In this document: piece after piece, positions 1 through 11,506 of the stretch | Layout: every line of letters begins with the position of its first letter | How positions within the stretch are numbered: the stretch's first letter is position 1 | Assembly: GCA_039566865.1 (NCBI GenBank) | Contig: CM076961.1 | Location: forward strand, 8,765,501 to 8,829,500 | DNA length: 64,000 nucleotides | Direction of reading: 5' to 3' | Source of the DNA: Aurelia coerulea | Taxonomy: Eukaryota > Cnidaria > Scyphozoa > Semaeostomeae > Ulmaridae | Notes under the pieces: generated by a model | Databases searched by the model: none | Told to the model about the DNA's origin: nothing | The model's input: the letters and a program-made list of their open reading frames with translations, nothing else | Made by a program: the position numbers and the translations under genes

Positions 1-2555
1 AGCTCAGAAATTGTCAATGTCAGAAGAAAGGAGAAATGTTTGAAGCTCAATATTAGCCATCTTATTGAAGACATAGCCGAGTTTTTAGAAATGGATAACC
101 AGTCAGTAGAAATTAAGAATAGCTTAGCAGAGCATGAGAAGCAAAGAGAAAATCATGTAACATTGAATGATCAACTGATGCCATTACTCCAGGAAGATGA
201 AGAAGATGTTCAATGTGAAAGTTTTGTCGAGTTTCATCGTACGATTCGTAAACTTTGTAACCAGGCTCAAAAGTATATTGCAGATTAACGTAATGCCATC
301 GTAGCTGCGAGCTTAGCATCAACTGAGCGACAACATAAGGAAATAAAGCTTCCAAAATTCGATTTGCCTGCATTTAGTGGTGACATTTTAAAGTTCAATG
401 CATATTGGGATCAATTTAAGTGTGCAGTGCATGATAACAATGATTTGTCAGCGGCACAGAAATTTTCCTAGGTATATACATACAAGTCTGAAAGGAGCTG
501 CCCTACAAACAATAGATGGTTTCGAAACTACAGCAGCCAACTACAAACATGCAATACCGGGTGTCCCAAGAAAAATGCAAAAGATTTGTAAAATTCTAAT
601 GCAAACAGTTTCATACTCATTATCCAACGATTATTCTAATTCAAATCTGCAATAATTAGATTAAAGACCGGCTAGCCGGCAGCCTTTGCATGCATTCTTT
701 GTGAAACAAAATAAACAACATTCTCCAACCAAACTTGAGGACACGTGCAAGGTATGCAGGTTGCAAAGGCCCCTTTGAAAATTGGAGAAAGGGAAATATC
801 AATTTTTGGACCCTATGACTTTGTCTATGTTGAAAGCTCTATTCAGTTAGAGCTTGAGGCAGTGATTTGTTTTGTTATCAGAAAGAAAAACCCTGTTCTC
901 AGGCATAATGGCTGAAAGGAAGCTTGGCATAGAAAAAATATAATACGTCGTACTGGCATTCTAAGATTAGCTCATGAGGTGAAGACTCAAAATATATTTG
1001 TAAAAAAGTGGACGTTCTAGAATTGCAATATGGGATTGAACAAACTGCATTGTGGTATAGCTTCATTGTGCAGAGGCTGCCGGTTAGCGCAGAGTCTTTA
1101 AATTTTGGCATATTTTCCAGTATTTTTGGTGACTTGGTTGTAGAGTTAAAAATCAGCAAACTTCAAAATTGCCCTCAGGTCAAAACCAGAGCTGCTGCAT
1201 TAACAATGGTGAATCATAATGTCAAATTGTAAAAGATGACAATCCCTGCAATTGCCAAGTATTGCTGACAAACGCACAAGCACAAAATTTAATTGAACAT
1301 TGGACAGACACTTTCATAAAGATTTCTTTCAAAACACAGTTGCGCTTCTTAAGTGTGCATGATGGTTGCTTCCTTTTCCTAAAATAACTAGGCCATTATT
1401 AGATTTATACTTTCAATTATAAATAAAAACTGAGAGCTCCCTCGAGAATGGATAACTCGTGAATCAATAAAGGATCTCTTTGTTCAGTTTCTTGATTTAG
1501 TTGTATGCTTGTTCATAATTATGTGAAGTTCCAAATATTGCCATGCTTTTGATTTTACAGTATACTTTGCATTAATGCTGGTAGCTCTGGTTTTGCCCTG
1601 ACAGCAAATTTGAAGTTTATTGATTTGTAGCTTTCTGATCAAGTCACCAAAAATTCTGAAAAACATACCTTAGAAAAAATACTCATTTTATTATTAATCT
1701 GAAACAGCTTGCGTCAGAATTCTTTGAATTTGTTGCGTTTCTTTGGGACACACGGTAGATGTTATTCTATATCGGTTTGGAAGAAAGAAGATCATTGTTG
1801 CTCATCTAGTGAAATCAACTGTGAAGTTTGAAACAAAGGATAGAACAAAGGCTATGTCACTGCGTCAGCTACATGACACTCTACAGAATCGCATTAGAGC
1901 ACTAGAAGGATTAGGATTGAAACCAGAGGATAATCAAGATGTGCAGATGATTTTGATACCACTGCTGGAAATGAAACTACCACAAAGCCTAGCTGAGAAA
2001 TGGGAACTAGAAACATCCTATAGAGAAGATAAAGAAATAACGACAGACTCTTTTTAAATTCTTAAACAGGCAGGTTATGTCCAAGGAAGCCGGAGAAAGA
2101 TGTCAAGAAGAAAAGGCCAGGCAAGTACTATTTCCAGTAAAGGTCCTTATAGACCGAAATCTATTTCATTCATCAAGAAAGATCAACGAGTACCGTAAGC
2201 ATCAGCATTGCTTGGAGAAGTGAAGCAAGATACAATGAACAGTTGTCATTTCTGCGACAAGCCAGGTCACGAATCAGGAAATTGTTATTCAGCAAAGAAG
2301 AAAGGTATCGAAGAGCGAAGGTATCGTAGCAAGAGACAGTAAGCTTTGTTTTAACTGTCTGAAACCTTCATATGCAGGTCAAATTCTAGAAACTGTGGAA
2401 AGAAACATCATCGATAGCTGCATACAGACAGCCAACAAAGTCAAAGCACCTCATTAAGTGCATGTATGGGAGATTCACAAAGATCAAGCCAGGCACTTCT
2501 TCAAACAGCGTTTGCTACTTTGCAAGTAGGATCACAAGAATTACCAGTGCAATCC
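1..2555 (+). pseudogene. BEL/Pao retrotransposon gag remnant, interrupted
   Basis: Decayed gag region of a BEL/Pao LTR retrotransposon; its 5' part lies outside the window. An acidic helical stretch (40-288) is followed, after a stop at 286-288, by the DUF1759-like segment around 340-470 (KLPKFDLPAFSG, then YWDQF). After 1757 the gag resumes with LVKS and QLHDTLQNR text. A zinc knuckle of form C-x2-C-x4-H-x4-C sits at 2244-2285, with a second damaged knuckle near 2345-2425. Several stops and frame changes make it non-functional. Positions 557-1755 are a DNA element inserted into it, and the reading frame continues across that site. The fragment ends near 2555 at an antisense LINE; protease, RT and integrase are absent. 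Gag packages element RNA in cytoplasmic particles. Confidence 0.75.
557..1755. mobile_element. Non-autonomous TA-target DNA transposon in the BEL gag
   Basis: The left end reads CCGGGTGTCCCAAGAAA and the right end is its imperfect inverse (GGGACACACGG). TA flanks both sides (555-556 and 1756-1757), as for the Tc1/mariner superfamily. Removing the segment plus one TA restores continuous gag reading, which fixes the borders. An internal inverted repeat pairs about 1098-1202 with 1555-1670. The small ORFs inside show no transposase motif, so the element needs an enzyme in trans. Confidence 0.8.
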
Positions 2556-4345
2556 TATTAGATATGCACTAATTTCATGCATTTGTTCCTCTGCTTCTTG
2601 AAAACCTTGAGATTTTGCTCAGTGCTATCATTGTGATATTTATTACGCAATCTAGTTCTATGCATGTTTTCTTTACGCAGGGCTTTAGTCATAAAAGGCC
2701 TATCTTTTGCGCGAATATATTTCTTCTTAACGGGTTCGTGTTCATTCACCATGGCCATGACCACAGCTTTAAAAGCACCATAGTCGTCATTCCCACCCAA
2801 CTCAGATGACAACATATGAATGAGATGAGTTCTGAAGTCCAAGGAGCCAAATCGGCTGTAGTCTCTATAGGAGATTATCTTAGGCCACCTTTTGACATAT
2901 ACACCTTAACGGTAACAATCATCGCATGGAAGTCGGACAGTCCTGTTCCTACTGTAGTTGTAGCCTGAAAACTCGATTTCGCATTTGTTAAAATCAAGTC
3001 AATGCATCGAGGACTATCGGACTTAAAACAAGTTGGGCTCCTAACAAGACCAGTTAAATCGTAACTGTCGACGAAATCACTGATGACGTCATCGCCAAGT
3101 TTGCAGTTAAAATCCCCTATCAAAATGAGATTTTCATATTTGCCTACAGTTGAGATCGAGCATTTTATTGATCTCGTCAAAGAAATACTGTCTCGTTTGA
3201 GAGGGAGGACGATAGATGGCAACAAGGAGCCCTTTTCTATTTTTCAGATTTATCTCTATCATTCCACATTAAATATCGTTAGGACCTTTGTATTGTGTGA
3301 GCTCCTTTATGGGTGCACGTTCCCTCACATAAATTAACAAATCACCCCCATTCTGATTTCGATCATGTCTGAATGGCTTCATAAATCCCTCAATCGCAAA
3401 CTGGCTTGTTGGAAAGGTATTATCGATTTAAGTCTCTGCAATTATTAAAACATTAATCGTTTCTGATGTCATCGGTCTCAGAAAGTCAATTTTGTTCCTG
3501 ACAGAATTGATGTTTAGATATGTGATAATAAGACCATTGCGATCTTTTATTCGAATATTTTTCAATGTTGCGTTTACATCATCCCGCTCCTCGTTATTAA
3601 TGATTTCCTCGGCAATATCATTGACACCATCAGCATTAATAGAAGCGTTAACAGTGTTAACAATGTCGTAACATAATGTCGTTAACAATGGTAACAGTGT
3701 TAACAGTGTTAACAATGTTAATAGTGTGAATATCGTTATCAGAAATTTTACTGTGAGAGGATGTGTCTGCGGTATCTGCTCTGAAAGAGTTTCGAGTATG
3801 TATTTCTATAATCATCTCAGACTCATCCTCTTGATACTGTCTAATAACCGCTGGGCTAGGCCTAAGTCAGATCCTCGATGCTTTTAGTAAATTGTCCGCA
3901 AAAACCTCATCTCCATACCTACTTAGATGTAATCGACAGGTGCTTCTCTGCATCGATGTTTGGGTGATCTATGTAGGTGATGTTTTCTTCGAAGCACTTA
4001 TCCCGCAGAATAAAATTGGTCCTCTGTCTTTTCTGCTCGAGTTTATCACCTCACGTAATCAAGCCTGAGACACATACATCAATCCAATTAAATCCTATTG
4101 ATTTGGTCAAGGCCACAATTTCTGAAGCGATCGTAACTTCTGATTTGCCCGTTTTGTTGAGATCGTTAGTCCCACAGTGTATGATTATGGTGTCCGGTTC
4201 CTTTTCAACCAGTGGTTGGGAGTAGCTTGCCATATGTCCTCAATCGTGGCTCCCGGGAAGTCATACACGTAAATGTGTTCGTTTTTCTCATACTGTTCTT
4301 TTAATTTCCATGCTTTAACGTTTTTGACCATGCAATCTCCTACAA
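2556..4345 (-). pseudogene. CR1-like LINE fragment: SGNH esterase ORF1 and AP endonuclease
   Basis: Antisense non-LTR retrotransposon, read from about 4345 down to 2556. The first piece (4051-4233) carries IIIHCGTNDL, the Asn-containing block of the SGNH esterase found in ORF1 of CR1-type LINEs. Next, 3428-3715 holds the endonuclease start (YLNINSVRNKIDFL). Then 2875-3225 has LIGDFNCKLGD and a late GLSDFHAMI, the Asp/Asn and Asp-His blocks of AP endonucleases. Positions 2558-2842 are the basic linker that normally precedes the reverse transcriptase. The RT is missing and the copy stops at the BEL remnant. Many frame breaks show it is dead. Confidence 0.75.
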
Positions 4346-4351
4346 CTAGGG

Positions 4352-5063
4352 TAGAGTGGGGTAATGTGGGTCTACGGGGTAAAGTGGGTCTATTGAGTCT
4401 ATTGCGAATCTAAGTGGGTCTATTGCTAGAAATATCTTTTCTCGTTCAATGGAAGAAAGGTTGGCTATCTCTCTTTTAATGTCTACATAATAAATTGCCT
4501 TTTTACATAAAACCTGCGTCTTTGATGCATTTCCACTCTTTCTATAAAGTAACTTTACTCATCTCAAATCTCAAAGCCCAGAAAACTTTCTCTTGCCACT
4601 GTTGTTTTGCTTTTCTGGTGCATTTAACGACCATGAGGTGAGAGTTTGGTCTTTTACAAATGAAATAACGTTTATTTAGACATCATTAAAGCGATTGTTC
4701 TTTTTATGTTTATTTTTTTACCAGGTGGTGTAATGTGGGCCTTCTGAGAATTCAGCCATAATTAAAATTCAACGAAGCCTTGAATTGCTTAAAATTTTCG
4801 CACTTATAGTCATCTTGCGACGTTCTTTTCTGGCTAAAATGCAGAAACGGGTTTCCTATTACCGCAGTGGCTTTCTTGTAACCAGTAAATTGTAGTAAAT
4901 TAGAGTAAACATACCAAAAAAAAAGTTATTTGACTGTTACTATCAAATTCAATCATTGACTTGCAAGTCGGAACAATGGTGGATCACAGCATAATGACCT
5001 TTGTTTTATTTTCGTCGCGGGAACAGGCTTGCTTGCGATAAAAGGCAAAGATTGTGATTTTAT
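4352..5063. mobile_element. Partial copy of GGTAATGTGGG-ended DNA element
   Basis: Starts with GGGTAGAGTGGGGTAATGTG and then matches 26399 onward: the same order of GGGTCTATT, the ATGGAAGAAAGGTT stretch, the second GTGTAATGTGGGCC and TTCAGCCATA. The match ends about 5063, where this copy breaks into unrelated sequence, so only one end is present. It is valuable as the empty-site control for the nested element at 26855-28200. Coding capacity: none seen. Confidence 0.7.
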
Positions 5064-5660
5064 TGCTGCCGAAGGCAGCCTTACTATTCTGCTTCAATCA
5101 GCGAGCGAAATTAGCCTGCCTGCTGTCTGCCTGCCTGCCTGCCTGCTGTCTGTCTGCCTGCCTGCTGTCTGCTGTCAGGCTATGTAAATAGACGGGCCAG
5201 CTCACGGCTGCGGTTCGCGGGCTCGCGGCTTGTGAGCATTTATCCAACAAACAACAACAAAAGTTCTCCAACAAAAGATAATGAGTTCTTCCTACCTACT
5301 TAACTACCTAACTACGTCAATGGACGACAAAGGTTTATTTCAGACAATGCAGAACTCAATATTACGGACCACGGAACCATGGACTACAGAACTACGGAAC
5401 CAAGAGCCTTGGACTCAGGAACTAGAAAGAGAGTAACTCAATATTCTAAATCATTTACCTTTTGAACCATTACCCAACTGTAAATTCAAATAATACACGT
5501 TTCCTTAATACAATAATAATACAATAATGTAATACACGCTTCCTTAGCGATAATCATTCAATTAATTTCTATAAAATTGACCTCGTTACAGTCGCATTTG
5601 GTACAAATACTAATCGGCAGCACTCGCTGATTGATGTTATATCTACAATCTTGGACATAA
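5064..5660. other. Unassigned sequence with a CTGC/CTGTC simple repeat
   Basis: Holds an irregular (CTGC)n/(CTGTC)n microsatellite at about 5098-5178, then low-complexity A-rich DNA with ACTACGGA- and GGAACC-like short repeats (5280-5440). No coding signal or element border was recognised. Confidence 0.5.
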
Positions 5661-5790
5661 GATGTTGAGAAAAATCTGCACCCCCTCCCCCCCCTTCAAT
5701 GTTGGTAACTATAGCTGCAGTTTGATGCCTTGCTCCAAAAATATACCCAACATTGAATGGGGGAAGGGGGGCCGATAGCGGGGTATGATA
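5661..5790. repeat. 150-bp palindromic repeat module, copy 1
   Basis: Runs from CAATCTTGGACATAAGATG to GATAGCGGGGTATGA. Inside, TTCAATGTTGG and its inverse CCAACATTGAA, plus a C-rich run and matching G-rich run, make it a large hairpin. A near-identical copy lies at 9510-9662, where the C run is longer. Probably a small fold-back element. Confidence 0.75.
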
Positions 5791-6373
5791 TCGAAGTGCT
5801 ATCACAAGTCGTTGCACTCTGTGAAAGCGGATATTTTTCTCAACAATTTTGTCCATGATTGTCTGAAAATTGTGAAAAAAATTTGAAAGAGGAAAAGAGG
5901 GGATGGCGTGTTACGTTTTTCAAACAACGTTATTTTTATGTTGTGCGAGGATTTCTAACGAGGACGGGGAAGAATGACTTTTGACACTCTTTTGATTCAG
6001 TCATTATCATCTATTCCTTGCAAAGGCTATGGCTTATGTGACGTCATGAACTGAGTACTATTCTTATGTCTGTTTGCTTTAGAAATGACAATAGAAATCA
6101 TTTGAGGTTGGTCATTGAATAGAAGTTATGAAACAGTAATTTAAGCATCTGCTCATGCTAGAATAGCGAATATTGTTGTAAAAAGCAATGGACTTATTGA
6201 CGTCACAAATCAAAGGAATCACAAGTAGGAGATGTATAAAAGGAAGCAACATGGCATACAGTAGGTAAAAACTGTTGATACGAATACACAAACGCTTTTG
6301 CATGTCGTCTACACTGTCGCTCTTTATTATAAGATTTCATAAGAATACGTTCTACAGTTAACCAAATTCTACT
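5791..6373. other. Unassigned spacer
   Basis: A+T-rich sequence with no domain, inverted termini or repeat partner recognised in the window. Short ORFs here have no family resemblance that I can see. Confidence 0.4.
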
Positions 6374-6633
6374 ATGGTTACAATACATACCGATGAATCT
6401 GAGGAGCTTTTACGTGCACGGAGAGCACGTTCAGTATATCTTATAATAGACAGAGGGTCGCCAGAAGTCGCCAGCGACTTGATGGTACCTAACACACCTA
6501 ACACAAGCGGATTTAAGCCGATTTCCAACGAGAGAAAAATTTGCAACAGCTGCAGTGAAAGCATTCAACGAAGGGAAGTGAAGGTGAAATCATGGGTCTG
6601 TTGTCGGGAAGCGCATGAGAAAGAAGGACTTCA
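6374..6633 (+). pseudogene. N-terminal part of a broken Rep-like (HUH) gene
   Basis: The reading frame from the ATG at 6374 holds RARRARSVYLI, which resembles the first beta strand of rolling-circle Rep proteins. It ends with WVCCREAHEKEGLHY, the approach to the HUH metal-binding motif. Exactly there an (ATT)n microsatellite begins, and the protein continues only at about 6901. The middle of the domain looks altered, since the sequence between the two blocks is low in recognisable motifs. The downstream partner is the helicase-bearing part at 6889-8046. No promoter was identified. Recognition rests on motif order, not a database search. Confidence 0.45.
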
Positions 6634-6900
6634 TTATTATTATTATTATTATTATTATCAATTCATTTAAAGTAGGCATTACATATAAAAATAGCTATAA
6701 AATAAGAACTAATTCAAGCCTACTATCTAAGTAAAATTTGTGCAAAAGAAATAAAATACAGAATAATTAGCTACAAATACATTAATTTACAGATTTTTAC
6801 AATGTTTTTATTATTTACAATGCTTTCTTTTTCCAGAAAAATAATATCAGTTCAAGAACCCAACCTGAGCCACGAAAGGTCTACATAGTCTACAACTGCA
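6633..6900. repeat. (ATT)n microsatellite plus A+T-rich insertion within the Rep-like gene
   Basis: (ATT)n covers 6633-6658 and is followed by about 240 bp of A+T-rich sequence. The segment is bounded by similar 12-mers (CATTATTATTAT at the left, CATTGTTATTAC at 6909), which may be a target duplication. Read on the minus strand it ends in (AAT)n, as 3' tails of some LINEs or SINEs do, so it may be a short retroelement copy. Confidence 0.45.
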
Positions 6901-8046
6901 TTGTTCTCACATTGTTATTACCACTTGGCAGTAAAACTGACACGCCCAAAGAGGTGGAAAGCGACAAAGAATCGGTTACAAGAAGAGCATGGGATCGTTG
7001 TTAATTTCTCATCAAGGCATGACATGTATTATGACGCCTGGGACTACCTTAGAAAAGAAGACAGTGAGTATGTAGAAAGCGAAGAACATCCTGACTTCAA
7101 AACTTGTGCACCGCAAAGAACCAAAGCTACTATTCGAGCGAGGAGACAGAAAATTGACCAACGGGAAGCACCCAAAGAAAAGCGTTCTCGACGTGGTAAA
7201 AAGCAGAAGAAGCTAACGAACATAGACGTGGCAGGGATAATTGTGTCCAAAAAAATTCACACGCAAACAGAGCTGCTTCAACTTTCACATGCCCAGAAAA
7301 CAGAAGGGAACTTTCATTTGATGGAGTTTATGTTAAATAGGGGGGAGAAGAAAGTAAATGAGCTGATCGAAACCAAATGGGAAATGCATGGTGCAAAGGA
7401 GAAAATGGTGCGCAATAAAACGAGCAGAATGGAAACTATAAGAGGCTTCCTGGGGAGAGAATGTGTGGGTGATTGTAGGGGCAAATGGCTCGCTGCAGCT
7501 ATTGAAGTGCTGAGTAACAATGACATCGAAATCGCAGAATTTAGAGCAGCTGTCCTGAACCTGCTTAAAAAAGGGCGTGGCAAGTACAGGAATTTGATGA
7601 TTGTTGGGCCAGCAAATTGTGGGAAGACATTCATTTTACAGCCACTAAGCCTGATGTACAATTGCTTTGTAAATCCAGCATCAACCACGTTTGCATGGGT
7701 TGGTGCTGAAAGTGTGGAAATAATCATTCTCAATGACTTTCGATGGAGTGCGCATATTATTCCTTGGCATGACCTGTTGCAGATGCTTGAAGGGCAACAT
7801 GTACACTTATCTGCACCGAAGACACACTTTGCAAAGGACTTGGTACTTGATAAGGACACACCAATTTTTTGCACGTCCAGTTCAAGAATTAGATTCGTAT
7901 CACAGCGTGCTATAAATGAGAGAGAGACCGAAATGATGGAAGTGCGCTGGAAGGTGTTTTCGTTTTGGAAACAGATTCCAGAAAGTAGGCAGAGAGATAT
8001 AGCACTATGTGGTACATGTTTTACCCATCTAATCCTTGACAAGTGA
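6889..8046 (+). pseudogene. Rep-like protein, HUH remnant plus SF3 helicase
   Basis: A 381-residue frame from 6901 (open from 6889, with no ATG at its head). Numbered from 6901, residues 4-13 are a damaged HUH region (H-C-Y-Y-H then LAVKL). Residues 49-52 (YLRK) fit the Y-x-x-K nicking motif. A basic region (about 75-105) and a helical linker follow. The SF3 helicase has Walker A GPANCGKT (236-243), Walker B EIIILND (273-279) and a motif C-like PIFCTSS (321-327), where the usual terminal Asn is Ser. This layout belongs to rolling-circle replication initiators: CRESS-DNA virus Rep, parvovirus NS1 or a related transposon. Such proteins nick an origin and unwind DNA. The gene is host-integrated and split, with its first part at 6374-6633. 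Viral versus transposon origin cannot be decided from sequence alone. Confidence 0.7.
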
Positions 8047-8220
8047 AGTTGCCAGGGGTACAGCTGACCATTTATTGGAATGAATGAAAGGGTCGAAAAG
8101 TCATGAAATTTTCAATGTGGGCACACCCATTTTCTGGGAGACCACGCCCATTTATGTGCCCTTGTCGATACCCCTTGCAACAACACAATGAGTTAAGGTA
8201 ACCAATAAAACATCCTGCAA

Positions 8221-8902
8221 TTACTGCTTAGTTATTATAAAGCTTGTTCCATATGATATGGTTGCCATAAAATGTGCAATTTTACCCCCAGCACCAACTT
8301 TACTTCCCTTACTTGTACAGCCTTGTACGAGTCCCTCTGATTTTTGTCGCCAAATCCGCCCTGATGGTGCTTTTGCTTGATCAGCTGGATTTCTCTTATG
8401 CACGAAACTAACCCCATCCAAACAGAATGCAGTCTGGTTGCACCATACGTCTTTTGGATATTTCTTCAGCATGTTCTTTGCAAATTTAACACGTCTCACC
8501 CGGTCAGCCTTTGACATTAAGCCTTTCTTCCTACTTTGCAAGTAGAAGCACCCTCGTTTGTTTAAATGTCTTCGAACTGTGCGGTCCCACACGTCTTGAA
8601 GACCAGCTTCCAGTTTCACTGTACGTTATGAGAACCCCCCTGACATCTCTCTTAGCTGGCGAATACATCTCATGATGTTCCTTCCATCCCTCTCAGTCAG
8701 AAGCTTAGGCCTACCGACATTTCTTTTGCGTCTATCACTTTTTGCCAGCAGTCGACACTTCCTTCTTACAATGACGATATATATTCGCGGTAGAATATCC
8801 AGGATATCTTGTAATTATTTCTTTTATTGGAATACTCTTCTCTGCATGCAGGTACCTCCAGTGTATCGATAACTGTGATGGGACACTTCGTGCAAACACC
8901 AT
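8221..8902 (-). pseudogene. Tc1-type (IS630 superfamily) transposase relic
   Basis: Read from about 8902 down. A first helix-turn-helix region (IKEIITRYPGYSTANIYRH) is followed by two stops, then a second region (RRKRNVGRPKLLTERD) with a GRP-type AT-hook-like motif. Another stop precedes 8619-8221: TVRRHLNKRGC, KADRVRRVKFAK, then the start of the catalytic core (FCLDGVSFVHKRNP) holding the first Asp. The ORF ends at 8221, before the second Asp and the final acidic residue, so catalysis is lost. No terminal repeats were found nearby. Product role in intact relatives: cut-and-paste transposition at TA. Confidence 0.75.
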
Positions 8903-9509
8903 TTTGGCCTAAGTGTAAACAATTCTAAGTACGCAATGCACAGATACTTCATGAATACTGTTTTCATCTTGATCTAATTTTAGAAGATAGTAACCCCAGC
9001 TCCCACCAACAAATGCGGCAGTGCAGACATATTTTCAAGGAAAAAAGATTATCAGTTGAGGCATCAAGTTAATAGAAAACAGAATATATCTATGTAAGAT
9101 GGCATTGCCTTTCTCAATGTCAAGAAATGATGGGGGACATAAAGTCCCCCACCGTATCCCACCCTCCTCTTCTCACTTGCAACCCCAACTGTAATATTAT
9201 TCCCTGAATATACTGAACATGCTAAGAAACTTGAAAACTGGATTCTAGGGGGTCTCCATGCCATATTGCACACATTCAGCTCTAAATGTATTGATCCCTT
9301 CTGATCGTCGATATGAATATAGCAATTAATTTAATAACCAGGAAAATGTAGAATGGGTATCATGAATATCAAACTCTTATTTGAAAACACTGCTATTATA
9401 GAATTAACATGTTTCCTTCGCAGGACAATGTGTTTTCTTCCACTACACCACTAGTGTTAGAAGTTATCTGCTGAAAACTTCCAAGTCTCTTTTCTGAAGA
9501 ATTCAGACA
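8903..9509. other. Unassigned spacer
   Basis: No coding signal, repeat partner or element end was recognised between the transposase relic and the palindromic module at 9510. Confidence 0.4.
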
Positions 9510-9662
9510 ATCTTGGACATAATATGTTGAGAAAAATCTGCATCCCCCCTCCCCCCCCCCCCCCCGTTCAATGTTGGTAACTATAGCTGCAGTTTGCTGC
9601 CTTGCTCTAAAAATATACCCAACATTGAATGGGGGGAGGGGGGCCGATAGCGGGGTATGAAA
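9510..9662. repeat. 150-bp palindromic repeat module, copy 2
   Basis: Second copy of the module at 5661-5790 in the same orientation, from CAATCTTGGACATAATATG to GCGGGGTATGA. The C run is expanded to about 17 bases. It abuts a short piece of an antisense LINE (9663-9689). Confidence 0.75.
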
Positions 9663-10116
9663 TGCTGATTGCATTAGCTAAAGGTAATGTAGCCTGCGTG
9701 CAGACTCAACTCCTCGAAAGTATAGAGTCTGCGCAACAAAGTCCATTTAGCCTTTCCATGACTCGGCAGAAATGAAAGCCTGGTTTTCGTTTTTCTTCGC
9801 GAGCGGTGACTTCGCGCGTTGCGTTCACGAGACACGAAAAAGGAGATGTGAGATGTCTTGTCCTTCTTCCAGCATTTCACTTCACCGATTATGCATTCAT
9901 GAATGCTTTACTTCAACGTCTTATCTTGGAAATGATACTGCCATTGTTCAGTTTGTGGAAAGTTAATTTAGAATTTGGTGCTAACGTGACAATGCTCATT
10001 CAATGAATAGCAGTTATTGCCCGACACTGCTAGAGAGTGCTAGGCCCGCTGCAAAATACAAGTGCCGAGAGACCGTGGGCTGGGCCGGTTGAAGAACAAC
10101 CTTCTATCAGCCATAT

Positions 10117-10357
10117 TCAGTAAAAAGGAAGGCTATTGTTTGCACTGCAGCAAATAAGGGGAACGCTGTCTTTCAAGCAACAATCTTTATTACAGCCACA
10201 GGGCTGCCAGATGCCTGAACAAGCAATTACTGTATTGCCTTTGAAAATGTTAGAGTGACAGATTCTCACTTGTGGAACACATTTTTCGGAACATACTTGC
10301 AACACAATATCCCAATTGGGGCAATTGATACCAGAATGTATTAGGTGTGGCACTGGC
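10117..10357 (-). CDS. Cysteine-rich exon-like ORF inside the MULE
   Basis: Not recognised. On the minus strand a pyrimidine-rich stretch ends in CCCCCCAG at 10358, a good splice acceptor. From there a frame runs to a stop at 10117-10119. It has 10 or more cysteines in under 80 residues, including VCSEKCV, PCGCNKDCC and ICCSANN. Spacing is reminiscent of small secreted disulphide domains, such as the Ly6/uPAR type, but does not fit their full pattern. No upstream exon or signal peptide was found. It could be a host exon captured by the MULE, or chance. Its position wholly inside a transposon without its own transposase is what makes capture plausible. Confidence 0.3.
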
Positions 10358-11427
10358 CTGGGGGGAGGTAGAGTGACTTAAGGATGGAATTGCCCAAATT
10401 TGCTTTCAGACCCAATTTTCATGATGATGCTTGATGGAAAATTGCCAATTTTTAACAATTGTTCTGTCAATTTCAGCCAATAATCCTACCCATGTTTCAG
10501 CAAAATCTGCTAAAAAAGATCCTTGTGGGAGAATGTTGGGTCAGAAAACCCACCTGTATGAGTGGCACATACCTGTACCCTCAATATGTTAATATGTACC
10601 TCCCTCCATCCAGGGCTCTAGGAAAAAGAAATTCCTAACTTGTTTCAGAAATTTTTTTTAAACCCTCTTTCTGTGAACATTTAGCAAAATAAGAATTTCA
10701 AAGCCTAATGAACATCCGGTATGAGAATAATCATTTATCACAAGATCTTGTACATACTCTTTTTGAAAAATTTTCAATAAAAACATTGCCCTCAAAGCAG
10801 AATATTCTAATCACAAAAATCATTGGAGCTCCCAAGCAGGGGGCCTGACTGGAATTATTACAAAATGCACAACAAAGTATATTGTATATAAAACAAGGGC
10901 TAATTGTTTTTCTACTCTTGTCCCTGAAATCTTGCACTGAGGTTCTTTGGTGCACAGAACAAAGTTTCCAACCAAGCAAGGGGGCAGATTTTTTGGGTTA
11001 GGGGTGCCTCTCAGACTGTTACCATTCTGGCATTCTGTTAGCAAAAAGCTAAATCATACGCTCCAATTACAGTACAATCATTTTTATAAGAAACCTTGGT
11101 AAGAAAGTCTAGTGAGAAACTTTCAACTTTTGGTACAGGAAAAATCACTGCTTTATACCGGGTGAGTCAAAAAAAGAATCCCCATTTGGAAGGCCATGAC
11201 TGCTCCCTTGAATATCAAAGCAATAATAATGAAAACTGTCTTGTTTTATTGCCAATATGTTCAAATAGGCTCCGCAATTTGCCAGGCTTTTATCGGCCAT
11301 TCATTCCCGTGGATGTGGGAGATTTTGTGCAGAGACCAAAGACCTTCAAAAGAGTGAAAAAATGAGCAAATTTTCCTTGGTTTTCCTTCTTAAAAATGAT
11401 GACATTCATATGCATTCATGTATTTTG

Positions 11428-11506
11428 TCCTCTTGGGAGGATGGAATCCCCCTGAATAGGTAGGTTATTGATACCAGGGGGAGACTCGTTCATCCTCCCA
11501 AGAGGA
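11428..11506. repeat. Hairpin with 16-bp perfect arms
   Basis: TCCTCTTGGGAGGATG (11428-11443) pairs with CATCCTCCCAAGAGGA (11491-11506). Imperfect inner pairing (CCCCCTG with CAGGGGG) extends the stem. It lies within the MULE; function unknown. Confidence 0.7.

Noticed and set aside
5098..5178. CTGCCTG/CTGTCTG repeats as a CRISPR-like array
   Set aside because: Units are 4-5 bp with no spacers; a simple microsatellite in a eukaryotic context.
7314..8042. 242-codon minus-strand ORF
   Set aside because: Lies opposite the SF3 helicase frame and has no domain; an antisense shadow of the Rep-like gene.
11158..11190. TACCGGGTGAGTCAAAAAAAG as the left end of another TA-target element
   Set aside because: Resembles the 557 terminus, but no matching inverse end was found nearby.
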